Shown piece by piece: positions 9,469-17,680 of a stretch of DNA of 64,000 nucleotides (the first letter of the stretch is position 1; each line of letters begins with the position of its first letter). The notes under the pieces were generated by a model. It was not told the DNA's origin. It was given only the letters and a program-made list of their open reading frames with translations, and ran no database searches. The stretch comes from an uncultured Bacteroides sp. (GTDB taxonomy: Bacteria > Bacteroidota > Bacteroidia > Bacteroidales > Bacteroidaceae). Location: assembly GCF_963677715.1 (NCBI RefSeq), contig NZ_OY782495.1, positions 1,116,001 to 1,180,000 of the forward strand, in the 5' to 3' direction. A program made the translations under genes and the position numbers.

Positions 9469-10077
9469 CTATTTTTTGGTAGAAGCCGAAGTATATCTGG
9501 CATTCAGACCTTCAACAATTTCTTTTGTTATATTATAAGTACTATCGGCATAAAGCAAGTTATCAAAACCGGTATTACTGATTATCATGCTATATCCTTT
9601 GGTTTTATTATATTCTTTCAAAAAAGAATTAATAGAATCACGCAATTGCAAACTGTTCTTTTGATTCTCTGCTGTTAATTCATTAGTCAGGCGAGTCTGC
9701 AAATCTTGCAAATCTTGCTGTTTCTTTGTAAGGCGTGCATGTTCTTGCTCTGCTCTCTCACGACTAACAAAAGCGTTATTTTGCAATTTCCGTTGAAAAT
9801 CCTGGCCTTCAGCATCCAGTTCACGGGCTTTCTGATTTAAGGTGGCGCGTATGTTCTCTTCCTTCTTCATCATTGCCTCGTTTAGGTCGTTCCAAAAATT
9901 ATATTGAGTGAGCAAAGTATCTATTTCAACATAAGCTATTTTCATGTTTGATGTAGCCATTGCCGCCCCGGGAGTAATTTCTACCGCTTTTTTTTCTGCT
10001 TTACCTGAACATTGCGAAAATAAAACGATTACTGCAACAGCCGCAATCCCGTTAATGAGGTAGTTTGTTCTATTCAT
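9469..10077 (-). CDS. OmpH/Skp-like periplasmic lipoprotein
   Basis: The 202 residues fit the Skp/OmpH periplasmic chaperone family. The N-terminal hydrophobic signal ends FSQC (Cys23, a loose lipobox), followed by MKIAYVEIDTLL, which aligns with the Skp start of the first strand. A long charged coiled coil follows (about 70-150), and the tail YSMIISNTGFDNLLYAD matches the second half of the Skp body. It probably escorts outer-membrane proteins. The lipoprotein form differs from E. coli Skp. The small gene at 10105-10338 lies 27 bp upstream and is probably co-transcribed. Confidence 0.8.
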   Translation of the reverse strand: MNRTNYLINGIAAVAVIVLFSQCSGKAEKKAVEITPGAAMATSNMKIAYVEIDTLLTQYNFWNDLNEAMMKKEENIRATLNQKARELDAEGQDFQRKLQNNAFVSRERAEQEHARLTKKQQDLQDLQTRLTNELTAENQKNSLQLRDSINSFLKEYNKTKGYSMIISNTGFDNLLYADSTYNITKEIVEGLNARYTSASTKK

Positions 10078-10104
10078 AACTTAATAAAATATGGTTTTTA
10101 ATAA

Positions 10105-10338
10105 TTAGTTCATGCTATCGTTTAAAGTTCGCTCAATGTCAGTAAAAGAGAACCGGGGTTTATTTCGTGCTTCCCTGTCTTGAGACTGGGCGCAACTTAT
10201 TCCTTTTTCCCTTAAAGTCTTGTTTCCACTTACATGACCACTAGGGAACTTACCACCTCTCACAAAAAAGACTTTTACGCCTAACAATACGAGACAAATA
10301 GCAACTATTAACAAAGTTATCAGTATAGTATCGAGCAT
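10105..10338 (-). CDS. Small single-TM hypothetical protein
   Basis: The 77 residues comprise one N-terminal membrane helix (about 3-24) and a basic tail containing a short GNKTLREKGISCAQSQDRE stretch. I do not recognise the family. A -7 box lies 20 bp upstream (10359-10366, minus strand), and the Skp-like gene follows 27 bp later, so this is the first gene of a two-gene operon. The start codon fits the promoter. Confidence 0.7.
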   Translation of the reverse strand: MLDTILITLLIVAICLVLLGVKVFFVRGGKFPSGHVSGNKTLREKGISCAQSQDREARNKPRFSFTDIERTLNDSMN

Positions 10339-10358
10339 TTCTATTAATTTTGTAGGTG

Positions 10359-10366
10359 CAAATATA
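10359..10366 (-). promoter_or_regulatory. -7 box of the small TM / Skp-like operon
   Basis: Minus strand TATATTTG, about 20 bp before the ATG at 10338. Confidence 0.5.
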
Positions 10367-10580
10367 GACTTTTGTATGGACTATGCCTCTTTTTTTTTGA
10401 TAAAAAAAAGAAAATGGTTTATCGCCAGCCAATCGTTTTAAACATATTTAGCAATAAAAGGTTAAAATAGACAAGAAATCAATCTTTAACAACGAAAATA
10501 ATCGTCTATAGAGAAAAGAGATACAAGAAAAAACTCATTGTCGTATTTTAACTTTATTCATAAACCATTAAAACAAAAAT

Positions 10581-12041
10581 ATGGAACTATCTGATCTAAA
10601 ACCGGCTATAGTATTTCATTACTTTAATGAAATTTGCAAAGTGCCGCGTCCTTCTAAGAAAGAAGAGAAAATCATTGCCTTTTTAGAGGCATTCGGAAAA
10701 GAACATAAGCTGGAAACAAAAAAAGATGAATGCGGAAACATTCTAATAAAGAAACCGGCAACTCAAGGCAAAGAACATCTTAAAACAGTAGTGTTGCAAT
10801 CGCATGTGGATATGGTATGCGAGAAGAATAGCGATGTAACACACAACTTCCTCACCGACCCTATAGAAACAGAAATTGACGGTGAATGGCTAAAAGCTAA
10901 AGGAACAACCCTTGGAGCCGACAATGGCATCGGTGTTGCCACCGAGTTGACGATACTTGCATCCAACGATATAGAACACGGACCACTCGAATGCTTATTT
11001 ACAATAGATGAGGAAACCGGACTTACCGGAGCTTTTGCTTTGAAAGAAGGATTCATGAACGCTGACATCCTCCTTAATCTTGATTCGGAAGACGAAGGAG
11101 AACTTTTCATCGGTTGTGCCGGTGGTATAGATTCAATTGCCGAATTTCATTATAAAGAAGTATCTGTACCCGAAAGTTATTTTTTCTTCAAAGTAGAAGT
11201 TAAAGGCTTAAAAGGAGGGCATTCCGGAGGAGATATTCATTTGGGAAGAGGCAATGCCAATAAGATATTGAACAGATTCCTCAGCCAAACGGCTACAAAA
11301 TATGATTTATATCTTTGCGAAATCAATGGAGGTAATTTACGCAATGCCATCCCGCGCGAAGCATATGCCGTATGTGCCGTACCTAACGATAAAAAAGAAT
11401 CGGTACGGGTAGATCTCAATGTATTTACTTCGGAAATAGAAAATGAATTATCAATCATTGAGCCCGATTTAAAACTGATACTTCAATCAGAGACACCTCG
11501 CAAAACAGCAATCGACCAAGACACTACCGCTCGTTTACTAAAAACTCTTTATGCTACTCCACACGGCGTATATGCCATGAGCCAGGACATACCCGGTCTG
11601 GTAGAAACATCTACCAACCTGGCATCGGTCAAAATGCAAGCAGGAAATAGTATAAAGGTAGAAACAAGCCAACGTAGCTCTGTTTTATCTGCCCGTGATG
11701 ATATGGCCAACACCGTTCGTGCTGCTTTTGAACTGGGAGGTGCCGATATTTCATTCGGCGACGGATATCCGGGTTGGAAACCCAACCCACATTCCGAGAT
11801 ATTAGAAGTAGCTGCTGCTTCCTATAAACGCTTGTTTGGCGTTGAAGCCAAAGTAAAAGCCATACATGCCGGTTTGGAATGCGGACTCTTTCTCGATAAG
11901 TATCCTTCATTAGATATGATTTCATTTGGCCCTACTCTCATCGGTGTTCACTCACCCGATGAACGGATGCACATCCCCTCGGTAGACAAATTCTGGAAAC
12001 ATCTGTTAGATGTGCTGGCTAATATCCCGGAAAAGAATTAA
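10581..12041 (+). CDS. pepD: Aminoacyl-histidine dipeptidase (M20 family, PepD)
   Basis: Cytoplasmic zinc dipeptidase that cleaves Xaa-His dipeptides such as carnosine. The 486 residues are the PepD length. The metal-site motifs are in order: QSHVDM (His75, Asp77), LGADNGIG (bridging Asp114), DEETGLTGA (catalytic Glu144/145), LNLDSEDEGE (Asp168) and a late His in TLIGVHSPDERMH. A lid domain of about 190-390 includes GGHSGGDI. It is monocistronic, with its own terminator. No clear TAnnTTTG box is visible in the 240 bp upstream. Confidence 0.93.
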   Translation: MELSDLKPAIVFHYFNEICKVPRPSKKEEKIIAFLEAFGKEHKLETKKDECGNILIKKPATQGKEHLKTVVLQSHVDMVCEKNSDVTHNFLTDPIETEIDGEWLKAKGTTLGADNGIGVATELTILASNDIEHGPLECLFTIDEETGLTGAFALKEGFMNADILLNLDSEDEGELFIGCAGGIDSIAEFHYKEVSVPESYFFFKVEVKGLKGGHSGGDIHLGRGNANKILNRFLSQTATKYDLYLCEINGGNLRNAIPREAYAVCAVPNDKKESVRVDLNVFTSEIENELSIIEPDLKLILQSETPRKTAIDQDTTARLLKTLYATPHGVYAMSQDIPGLVETSTNLASVKMQAGNSIKVETSQRSSVLSARDDMANTVRAAFELGGADISFGDGYPGWKPNPHSEILEVAAASYKRLFGVEAKVKAIHAGLECGLFLDKYPSLDMISFGPTLIGVHSPDERMHIPSVDKFWKHLLDVLANIPEKN

Positions 12042-12071
12042 TAAACAGACTGCACTGTCGTTTATTGAATA

Positions 12072-12124
12072 AAAAAAGGTTATCTGAAGAAATACAATTT
12101 CAAGTATTCAGATAACCTTTTTTC
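12072..12124 (+). terminator. Terminator after pepD
   Basis: AAAAAAGGTTATCTGAA (12072-12088) pairs with TTCAGATAACCTTTTTT (12107-12123). Inner TAC/GTA pairs extend the stem, and a T-run follows. Confidence 0.8.
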
Positions 12125-12149
12125 AACTACCCCATAAATAATCTATAAG

Positions 12150-13232
12150 ATGAACCTTAATTCTAAGACAAAAGTAAATCGACAGATCGATTTATTCAGC
12201 ATAAAATTAGCCCTTGCCTTTTCTCTCTTGCTCTTTACAAAAACAATAAAAGCACAAGAAGAAAGCTCTTTCCGACTAATGTTCTGGAATGTAGAAAACC
12301 TCTTCGACTGTAAGCACGATACCCTGAAACACGATGAAGAATTTCTGCCTACCTCTATGCGTGCCTGGCATTATGGTCGATACAAAAAAAAGTTAGCCAA
12401 CATTGCCCGTACCATTACCGCCATAGGACAGTGGACTCCGCCGGCTCTCGTAGGTCTGTGCGAAGTAGAAAACGACAGTGTATTGCGAGACCTCACCAGA
12501 TATTCACCGCTGAAGAAGTACAATTATCGCTACGTGATGACTAACTCTCCGGACATGCGGGGCATTGACGTGGCACTTCTCTATCAACGCGGACACTTCA
12601 AACTGCTTAGCTATCATTCGATACGCATTCCTTTTTCCGGCAAACATCAGCACCCCACGCGAGACATTCTCCATGTTATTGGCTTAAACATAAATAACGA
12701 CAGTCTCGATGTGTTTGTAGTACATCTCCCCTCCCGTTCCGGTGGACAAAAAGCATCAGAGCCTAACCGCATTCGTGTAGCCGAGACATTAAAGGCAGCC
12801 GTGGACAGTCTATTTCTCATTCGCGCATATCCAAAAATTATTATTATGGGCGATTTCAACGACTATCCGTACAATAAGTCCATCTCAAAAATACTCGAAG
12901 CCGTTGCCCCTCCAAAGCATCCGGAGCCTCAACATCTATACAATCTGCTGGCCGATAAAGCCAAAACACGCAACTTCGGCTCCTACAAATATCAGGGAGA
13001 ATGGGGATTGCTGGATCAGCTAATCGTGTCGGGCACATTGCTTACACCTACCGGCAATTTCACAACAAGCGAGGCGAAAGCCAACGTGGCCCGCCTCCCT
13101 TTCTTATTAACGAAAGATGAAAAATACGGTGGAGAACAACCATTCAGAACGTATAATGGAATAAGATACCAAGGTGGTTTTAGTGATCATCTACCCGTCT
13201 ATCTGGATTTTTCTTTTACTCCATCAGAGTAG
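12150..13232 (+). CDS. Secreted endonuclease/exonuclease/phosphatase-family protein
   Basis: The 360 residues have a signal-like N-terminus (hydrophobic segment about 18-32, ending TIKAQ) and then the DNase-I-like fold. Motifs run in order: WNVENLFD, GLCEVEN (metal Glu), RGIDVALLY, VVHLPSRSGG (catalytic His), MGDFND (Asp/Asn pair) and SDHLPV (C-terminal Asp-His). All catalytic residues are present. It could cleave nucleic acids or act as a phosphodiesterase or phosphatase; the substrate is unknown. It ends 8 bp before the convergent transaldolase gene. Confidence 0.85.
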   Translation: MNLNSKTKVNRQIDLFSIKLALAFSLLLFTKTIKAQEESSFRLMFWNVENLFDCKHDTLKHDEEFLPTSMRAWHYGRYKKKLANIARTITAIGQWTPPALVGLCEVENDSVLRDLTRYSPLKKYNYRYVMTNSPDMRGIDVALLYQRGHFKLLSYHSIRIPFSGKHQHPTRDILHVIGLNINNDSLDVFVVHLPSRSGGQKASEPNRIRVAETLKAAVDSLFLIRAYPKIIIMGDFNDYPYNKSISKILEAVAPPKHPEPQHLYNLLADKAKTRNFGSYKYQGEWGLLDQLIVSGTLLTPTGNFTTSEAKANVARLPFLLTKDEKYGGEQPFRTYNGIRYQGGFSDHLPVYLDFSFTPSE

Positions 13233-13240
13233 AATAAACC

Positions 13241-13897
13241 TTATCCGTTCACTTTCTTATAATCTTCCAGAAATTTTTTCAAGCCCGAGTCTGTTAACGG
13301 GTGATTTAATAATCCTTTAATAGCACTTAGCGGACAAGTAGCCACATCAGCTCCTACTTCTACACATTCAAGAATATGCTTAGTGCTCCGAATGGATGCA
13401 GCAAGTACTTGCGTCTGATAACCGTAGTAACGATACATTTCCACAATCTGTGCCACAAGAGCAATGCCATCTTCACCAATATCATCCAGTCTGCCCACAA
13501 AAGGCGAAGCATAAGCAGCACCTGCTTTAGCTGCCAGCAAAGCTTGTCCAACAGAAAAGATCAATGTACAGTTAGTGCGTATTCCTTTTCCCGAAAAATA
13601 TTTTATGGCTTTAATGCCATCAGCTATGCAAGGCACCTTTACCACAATATGAGGGTTCAGTGCTGCAAGTTCCTTTCCTTCACGAATCATCCCTTCGTAG
13701 TCGGTTGCAATCACTTCGGCACTTACATCACCCTGCACAATATTGCAGATCTCTACATAATGAGCACGCTGATTTTCAACACCTTTAATACCCTCTTTAG
13801 CCATCAAAGAAGGGTTGGTGGTTACTCCATCCAATACGCCCAAATCATGGGCCTCGCGTATCTGATCTAAATTCGCTGTGTCAATAAAAAATTTCAT
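13241..13897 (-). CDS. tal: Transaldolase, small FSA/TalC-type subfamily
   Basis: The 218-residue class I aldolase barrel starts MKFFIDTANL and has the Schiff-base Lys87 in VVKVP. Such proteins are often named fructose-6-phosphate aldolase. Two positions that separate the activities read as transaldolase here. Phe133 (in SPFVGRLDD) replaces the FSA Tyr131, and Glu61 (in SAEVIAT) replaces the FSA Gln59. From published FSA/TalB swaps I infer pentose-phosphate transaldolase activity (sedoheptulose-7-P plus glyceraldehyde-3-P). It stands alone and converges on the preceding gene. Confidence 0.9.
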   Translation of the reverse strand: MKFFIDTANLDQIREAHDLGVLDGVTTNPSLMAKEGIKGVENQRAHYVEICNIVQGDVSAEVIATDYEGMIREGKELAALNPHIVVKVPCIADGIKAIKYFSGKGIRTNCTLIFSVGQALLAAKAGAAYASPFVGRLDDIGEDGIALVAQIVEMYRYYGYQTQVLAASIRSTKHILECVEVGADVATCPLSAIKGLLNHPLTDSGLKKFLEDYKKVNG

Positions 13898-14001
13898 GAT
13901 ATACTGTTTTTAATCATTAAATACTAATTATACCATGTAACAGACAGCGGCCATAACTTGTTCATCCTTAGCCCGTTTATTATTAGCCGATCATTCTTAC
14001 C

Positions 14002-15456
14002 CTATTGATTTCGTTTCAATGTCAACCTATCGGTAATTGTAGCAGGCAATTCTTTTTCATAATGTGTAACCATAATCATTGTTTTATCTTGTCTACGGCA
14101 AAAGGCTTCGATAATTCTTTTCACCCGCTGCCGGTTGTGAGTATCCAAACCATGAAGAGGTTCATCGAGAATGAGCAATTCAGGATCTTTCACAAAAGCA
14201 CGAGCCAGTAAAACCAAACGCTGTTCGCCCGATGAGAGTTGCAAGAAAGGTTTGTCTTTAAACTGTGCTACACCGAAAATATCCATCCACCACTCACAAA
14301 TTTCCATTTGTTCGGGTTTGGGAGATTTATAAAGGCCAATGGAATCGTGCAATCCCGATGCCACAATCTCAATCGTAGGCAAATTTTTCAAGTAGGCACG
14401 ATGCATTTCCGGCGATACATAACCAATGTGTTTCTTTATCTCCCAGATACTCTCACCCGTACCCCGCTTGCGACCAAACAAACTGATGTCACAGGCGTAA
14501 GATTGTGGATTATCTGCACAAACCAAACTTAGTAAGGTCGATTTACCGGAACCATTTTCACCACTAAGTGCCCACTTTTCACCACGACGGACTGTCCAGT
14601 CCAGCTCTCTTAATATGGTTCGATCTCCATAACGAATGCTAACCTTATTAAGTTTCACCACCTCAGTCGAATCATAATTGGTGTTGCCATAAGATAAATG
14701 AATGATGCGCTGCTGTAGTTCTTGTATGCCAACAGAATCTTCCACTTCCCGGAGAGAATCCAAATATTGCTCTCTCCTAACCTTTTCGCCTACCTGTAGG
14801 TTTTGCACCGGCAACACATGAGTGATAAACGAAGGAATATCATCCGTCATAGAAAGAACAAGAACAATTTGCAAAGCAGACATTTGTGTAAGACGCTGCA
14901 ACAAACCATGCAGTAAATCGCGTGTAGATGCATCTAATCCGATAAAAGGATTATCCATAATAAGCACGCGAGGTGCAGTAAGCAACGTTTTGGCCAATTG
15001 AAACTTTCGCAGCTCACCGCTGGAAAGAAGAATGATTTTTTTGTCGAGCATGGGTGCTATACGAAAAAGATCGAATAATTCCCGTTTAAGCACTTCATCC
15101 TTCATTTCACCAAGCATTTCTCGAACTTCAGGTGCATCATCCTGATCATGTGCATTCCAACGTTGCTGATAATAGTAATTGGCATCAGCCGCACCATACG
15201 TATCACGAAAAGCGATGTATTTCACATTATCGTACACTGTTTTAGTAGACGAAGGAGAAAAGTCGTACGCCAAATGCCCTTCTTTTAGAGGATATTTACC
15301 TAAAAGCGTATCTACCAGTAAGCTCTTCCCTGATCCGTTAGGCCCTACTATAGCCAAGTGCTCGCCCGCAGCGAATGCCATGTTGAGGGGTGAGGCCAAA
15401 CGAACCAGCGGGTTGCGCGCCATGCCCCCCGTAATTTGAATAATATTTTGCTCCAT
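14002..15456 (-). CDS. Double ABC ATPase (ModF-like)
   Basis: The 484 residues carry two nucleotide-binding domains and no membrane segments, like ModF of the molybdenum-transport neighbourhood. NBD1 has Walker A GPNGSGKS (38-45), signature LSSGELRK and Walker B VLIMDNPF, in which the usual catalytic Glu is Asn. NBD2 has SGENGSGKST, signature LSSGEQRL and a normal LLILDEPLHGLD, with His in VTHYE. Site 1 therefore looks weak for hydrolysis. No permease is adjacent, so the partner is unknown. The ModF name is by resemblance only. Confidence 0.8.
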   Translation of the reverse strand: MEQNIIQITGGMARNPLVRLASPLNMAFAAGEHLAIVGPNGSGKSLLVDTLLGKYPLKEGHLAYDFSPSSTKTVYDNVKYIAFRDTYGAADANYYYQQRWNAHDQDDAPEVREMLGEMKDEVLKRELFDLFRIAPMLDKKIILLSSGELRKFQLAKTLLTAPRVLIMDNPFIGLDASTRDLLHGLLQRLTQMSALQIVLVLSMTDDIPSFITHVLPVQNLQVGEKVRREQYLDSLREVEDSVGIQELQQRIIHLSYGNTNYDSTEVVKLNKVSIRYGDRTILRELDWTVRRGEKWALSGENGSGKSTLLSLVCADNPQSYACDISLFGRKRGTGESIWEIKKHIGYVSPEMHRAYLKNLPTIEIVASGLHDSIGLYKSPKPEQMEICEWWMDIFGVAQFKDKPFLQLSSGEQRLVLLARAFVKDPELLILDEPLHGLDTHNRQRVKRIIEAFCRRQDKTMIMVTHYEKELPATITDRLTLKRNQ

Positions 15457-15576
15457 TATCGGTTTAATTGAGTGTATGTTTAAAACATTGAGTCAAAAAA
15501 GTGATAAATATATAAAGAAAGTGCTACACGCACAAGAAAGGGAGTCAAAATAAGCTTTCCTTTAAAATATTTTCTT

Positions 15577-15584
15577 TATATTTG
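15577..15584 (+). promoter_or_regulatory. -7 box of the MscS gene
   Basis: TATATTTG fits TAnnTTTG. It overlaps a TTG at 15582 that could be read as a start, so the real start must lie downstream at the ATG 15603. Confidence 0.5.
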
Positions 15585-15602
15585 AATTCATTTATACGAC
15601 TT

Positions 15603-16448
15603 ATGAAAAATACCGACGATTTCAATGAAATACTAAACTATTCAATTATAAAATTGAGTAATGCGCTTGACATCAAGGTCATAACAATAATACAGTTATT
15701 GGTTCTTGTTATCATAACAACTCTATTACTGTATCTAATAAAAAAAGCAATCTACAAGTCAAGACACTTAGATACAGGCAAAAAATATTCCCTCAATAAT
15801 CTCATCCGCTACGTCATAACCATTATTGCATTCGGATGGATGCTACAAACCTTGGGCTTTGACCTCAAAATTATACTGGCAGGTTCCGCAGCACTTCTTG
15901 TAGGTGTTGGTTTAGGATTACAAAATCTTTTCAGCGATTTCGTTTCCGGTATCATTTTACTTATCGACTCATCCATAAAAGTAAATGATGTGATTGATGT
16001 AAACGGATTGATATGTGAAGTTAGAGAAATCAATTTACGCACCACACTGGTTCTCACCCGTGACGATAAATTTATCCTCCTGCCCAATACACTTCTGACT
16101 AAGAATGAATTGATAAACTGGACGCATTCTATCTCTTCATCACGTTTCGAAGTGAGTGTAGGAGTTGAATATTCTTCGGATATAGATTTGGTAATGAACG
16201 TGATGAAAGAAATATGCGAACAGCAAGAAGGCGTACTCAAAGTACCCGAACCATTCGTGAGATTTAATGACTTTGGTGATTCCTCTTTGCTCTTCACCGT
16301 TTATTTTTGGTGTGAGAATGTATTTCGTGTCGAAAATATAAAAAGCCAAATTCGTCACGATCTATTTAATAAGTTCCGTCAACAAGGCATCGGCATTCCT
16401 TTCCCACAGCGAGTGCTACATTTCCCTAAAGATGAAGAAAAAGTATAG
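15603..16448 (+). CDS. MscS-family mechanosensitive ion channel
   Basis: Small-conductance tension-gated channel of the inner membrane, which vents solutes on osmotic downshock. With the ATG at 15603 it is 281 residues: about three membrane segments, the pore-helix region rich in Gly/Ala (AGSAALLVGVGLGLQNLFSDF) and the beta domain (SIKVNDVIDVNG, then REINLRTT and LLPNTLL). A C-terminal alpha/beta domain ends at PFPQRVLHFP. I rejected a longer start at 15582 (TTG) because it sits inside the promoter -7 box. It converges on the SDR gene, 43 bp away. Confidence 0.92.
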   Translation: MKNTDDFNEILNYSIIKLSNALDIKVITIIQLLVLVIITTLLLYLIKKAIYKSRHLDTGKKYSLNNLIRYVITIIAFGWMLQTLGFDLKIILAGSAALLVGVGLGLQNLFSDFVSGIILLIDSSIKVNDVIDVNGLICEVREINLRTTLVLTRDDKFILLPNTLLTKNELINWTHSISSSRFEVSVGVEYSSDIDLVMNVMKEICEQQEGVLKVPEPFVRFNDFGDSSLLFTVYFWCENVFRVENIKSQIRHDLFNKFRQQGIGIPFPQRVLHFPKDEEKV

Positions 16449-16491
16449 CACTCGCTCAGCCATAAATCTCACTCTATATATAAGAACCAGA

Positions 16492-17523
16492 CTATTTAAT
16501 TGTTACACCTATAAGTTTTTCGCTCAGCTTCCAAAGACGATCGGCTTGCTCAGTATCAACAGCATAAAACATAACACCGGTGTGGCGTGTCGAATCTCCC
16601 AGATTCCAACTGCTCATATCACCTTCGGCCACTAGCGGAGCAATATCGCCATTTTCGCAATAAACCCCTCCCATATCGTTGAGCTGAGGGCTTGTTGCAC
16701 ACCAAACACTGGTTGCAGCTCCCTGCTCCACTGTTTTTAGGTTCCTCGCAGGGTCAAGGATGGGATTTCGTAACTCATCAATAACACCCGCATTTCGGAG
16801 TTCTTCATCCGAAAGATGTTTCCCCAAACCGGTATTGAGAATACTGCCCGGATGAAGTGAAAAAGCACGTATACCCTCTTCTCTACCAAGCTTGTCAAGT
16901 GAAAGAGCAAAAAGGATGTTAGCCGTTTTCGATTGACCGTAAGCCATCCAACGATCATAATCGCGATGTTCAAAGTTAGGATCTTCGAATACAATAGGCG
17001 AATAGTGATGCCCCCAGGAAGATACAGAAACAACCCGGGCACCTTTCGCCCGGCACAAAGCAGGCCAGAGACGTGCCACTAACTGAAAGTGCCCTAAATG
17101 ATTTGTAGCAAACTGCGATTCATATCCCCGTGCATCTCGCGCCAAAGGACAGGCCATAATTCCCGCACTATTCACCAATATGTGCAATGGCCGACCCGAA
17201 GCAAGAAATTTTTCAGCAAAGCTGTCTATCGAAGCAGGATTCATCAAATCCATCATTTCTATCTCTACTCCTTCGAGATTTTTGAGTGCATTCTCCGCCT
17301 TACTGAGGTCACGTGTCGGAACAACGACCCTCGCACCGGCAGCATGAAGCACTCGCACGGTTTCCAATCCGAGTCCGGAATAGCCACCGGTAACTATTGC
17401 TATTTTGTTAGTTAAATCGATGCCTTTAATAACATCATCCGCAGTAGACGCTCCGGTAAAACCGGAACCAATGGGCTTTTGCATAGACAATGCATTCCCT
17501 GATAAACTATTAAATTCCATCAT
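16492..17523 (-). CDS. SDR-family NAD(P)-dependent oxidoreductase
   Basis: Rossmann-fold short-chain dehydrogenase of the retinol-dehydrogenase/WWOX-like type. Motifs: TGGYSGLG (cofactor loop), NSAGIM, VVSVSSWGHH (catalytic Ser) and the YGQSK catalytic Tyr-x3-Lys. The length is 343 residues from the ATG at 17523 (a second ATG follows at 17520). The frame is open to 17562, but an ATG there lies upstream of the minus-strand -7 box at 17551-17558, so the shorter start is used. The substrate is unknown. It is monocistronic. Confidence 0.88.
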   Translation of the reverse strand: MMEFNSLSGNALSMQKPIGSGFTGASTADDVIKGIDLTNKIAIVTGGYSGLGLETVRVLHAAGARVVVPTRDLSKAENALKNLEGVEIEMMDLMNPASIDSFAEKFLASGRPLHILVNSAGIMACPLARDARGYESQFATNHLGHFQLVARLWPALCRAKGARVVSVSSWGHHYSPIVFEDPNFEHRDYDRWMAYGQSKTANILFALSLDKLGREEGIRAFSLHPGSILNTGLGKHLSDEELRNAGVIDELRNPILDPARNLKTVEQGAATSVWCATSPQLNDMGGVYCENGDIAPLVAEGDMSSWNLGDSTRHTGVMFYAVDTEQADRLWKLSEKLIGVTIK

Positions 17524-17550
17524 AATTATTTTTGTTATATTATTACAATG

Positions 17551-17558
17551 CAAATTTA
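17551..17558 (-). promoter_or_regulatory. -7 box of the SDR gene
   Basis: Minus strand TAAATTTG, 28 bp before the chosen ATG at 17523. Confidence 0.5.
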
Positions 17559-17680
17559 GCATGGAAATAACATCTACAATTTGTTTAAAAGTTCAAATGC
17601 ACTTTGCTACAAGGCTCATCACTGACCAAGATAAAATTAATTAAGAATAAATCGGCTTATCACCAAGTCGTAATTCCAAA

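Noticed and set aside
13241-13897. Naming the enzyme fructose-6-phosphate aldolase
   Set aside because: Phe133 and Glu61 point to transaldolase chemistry.
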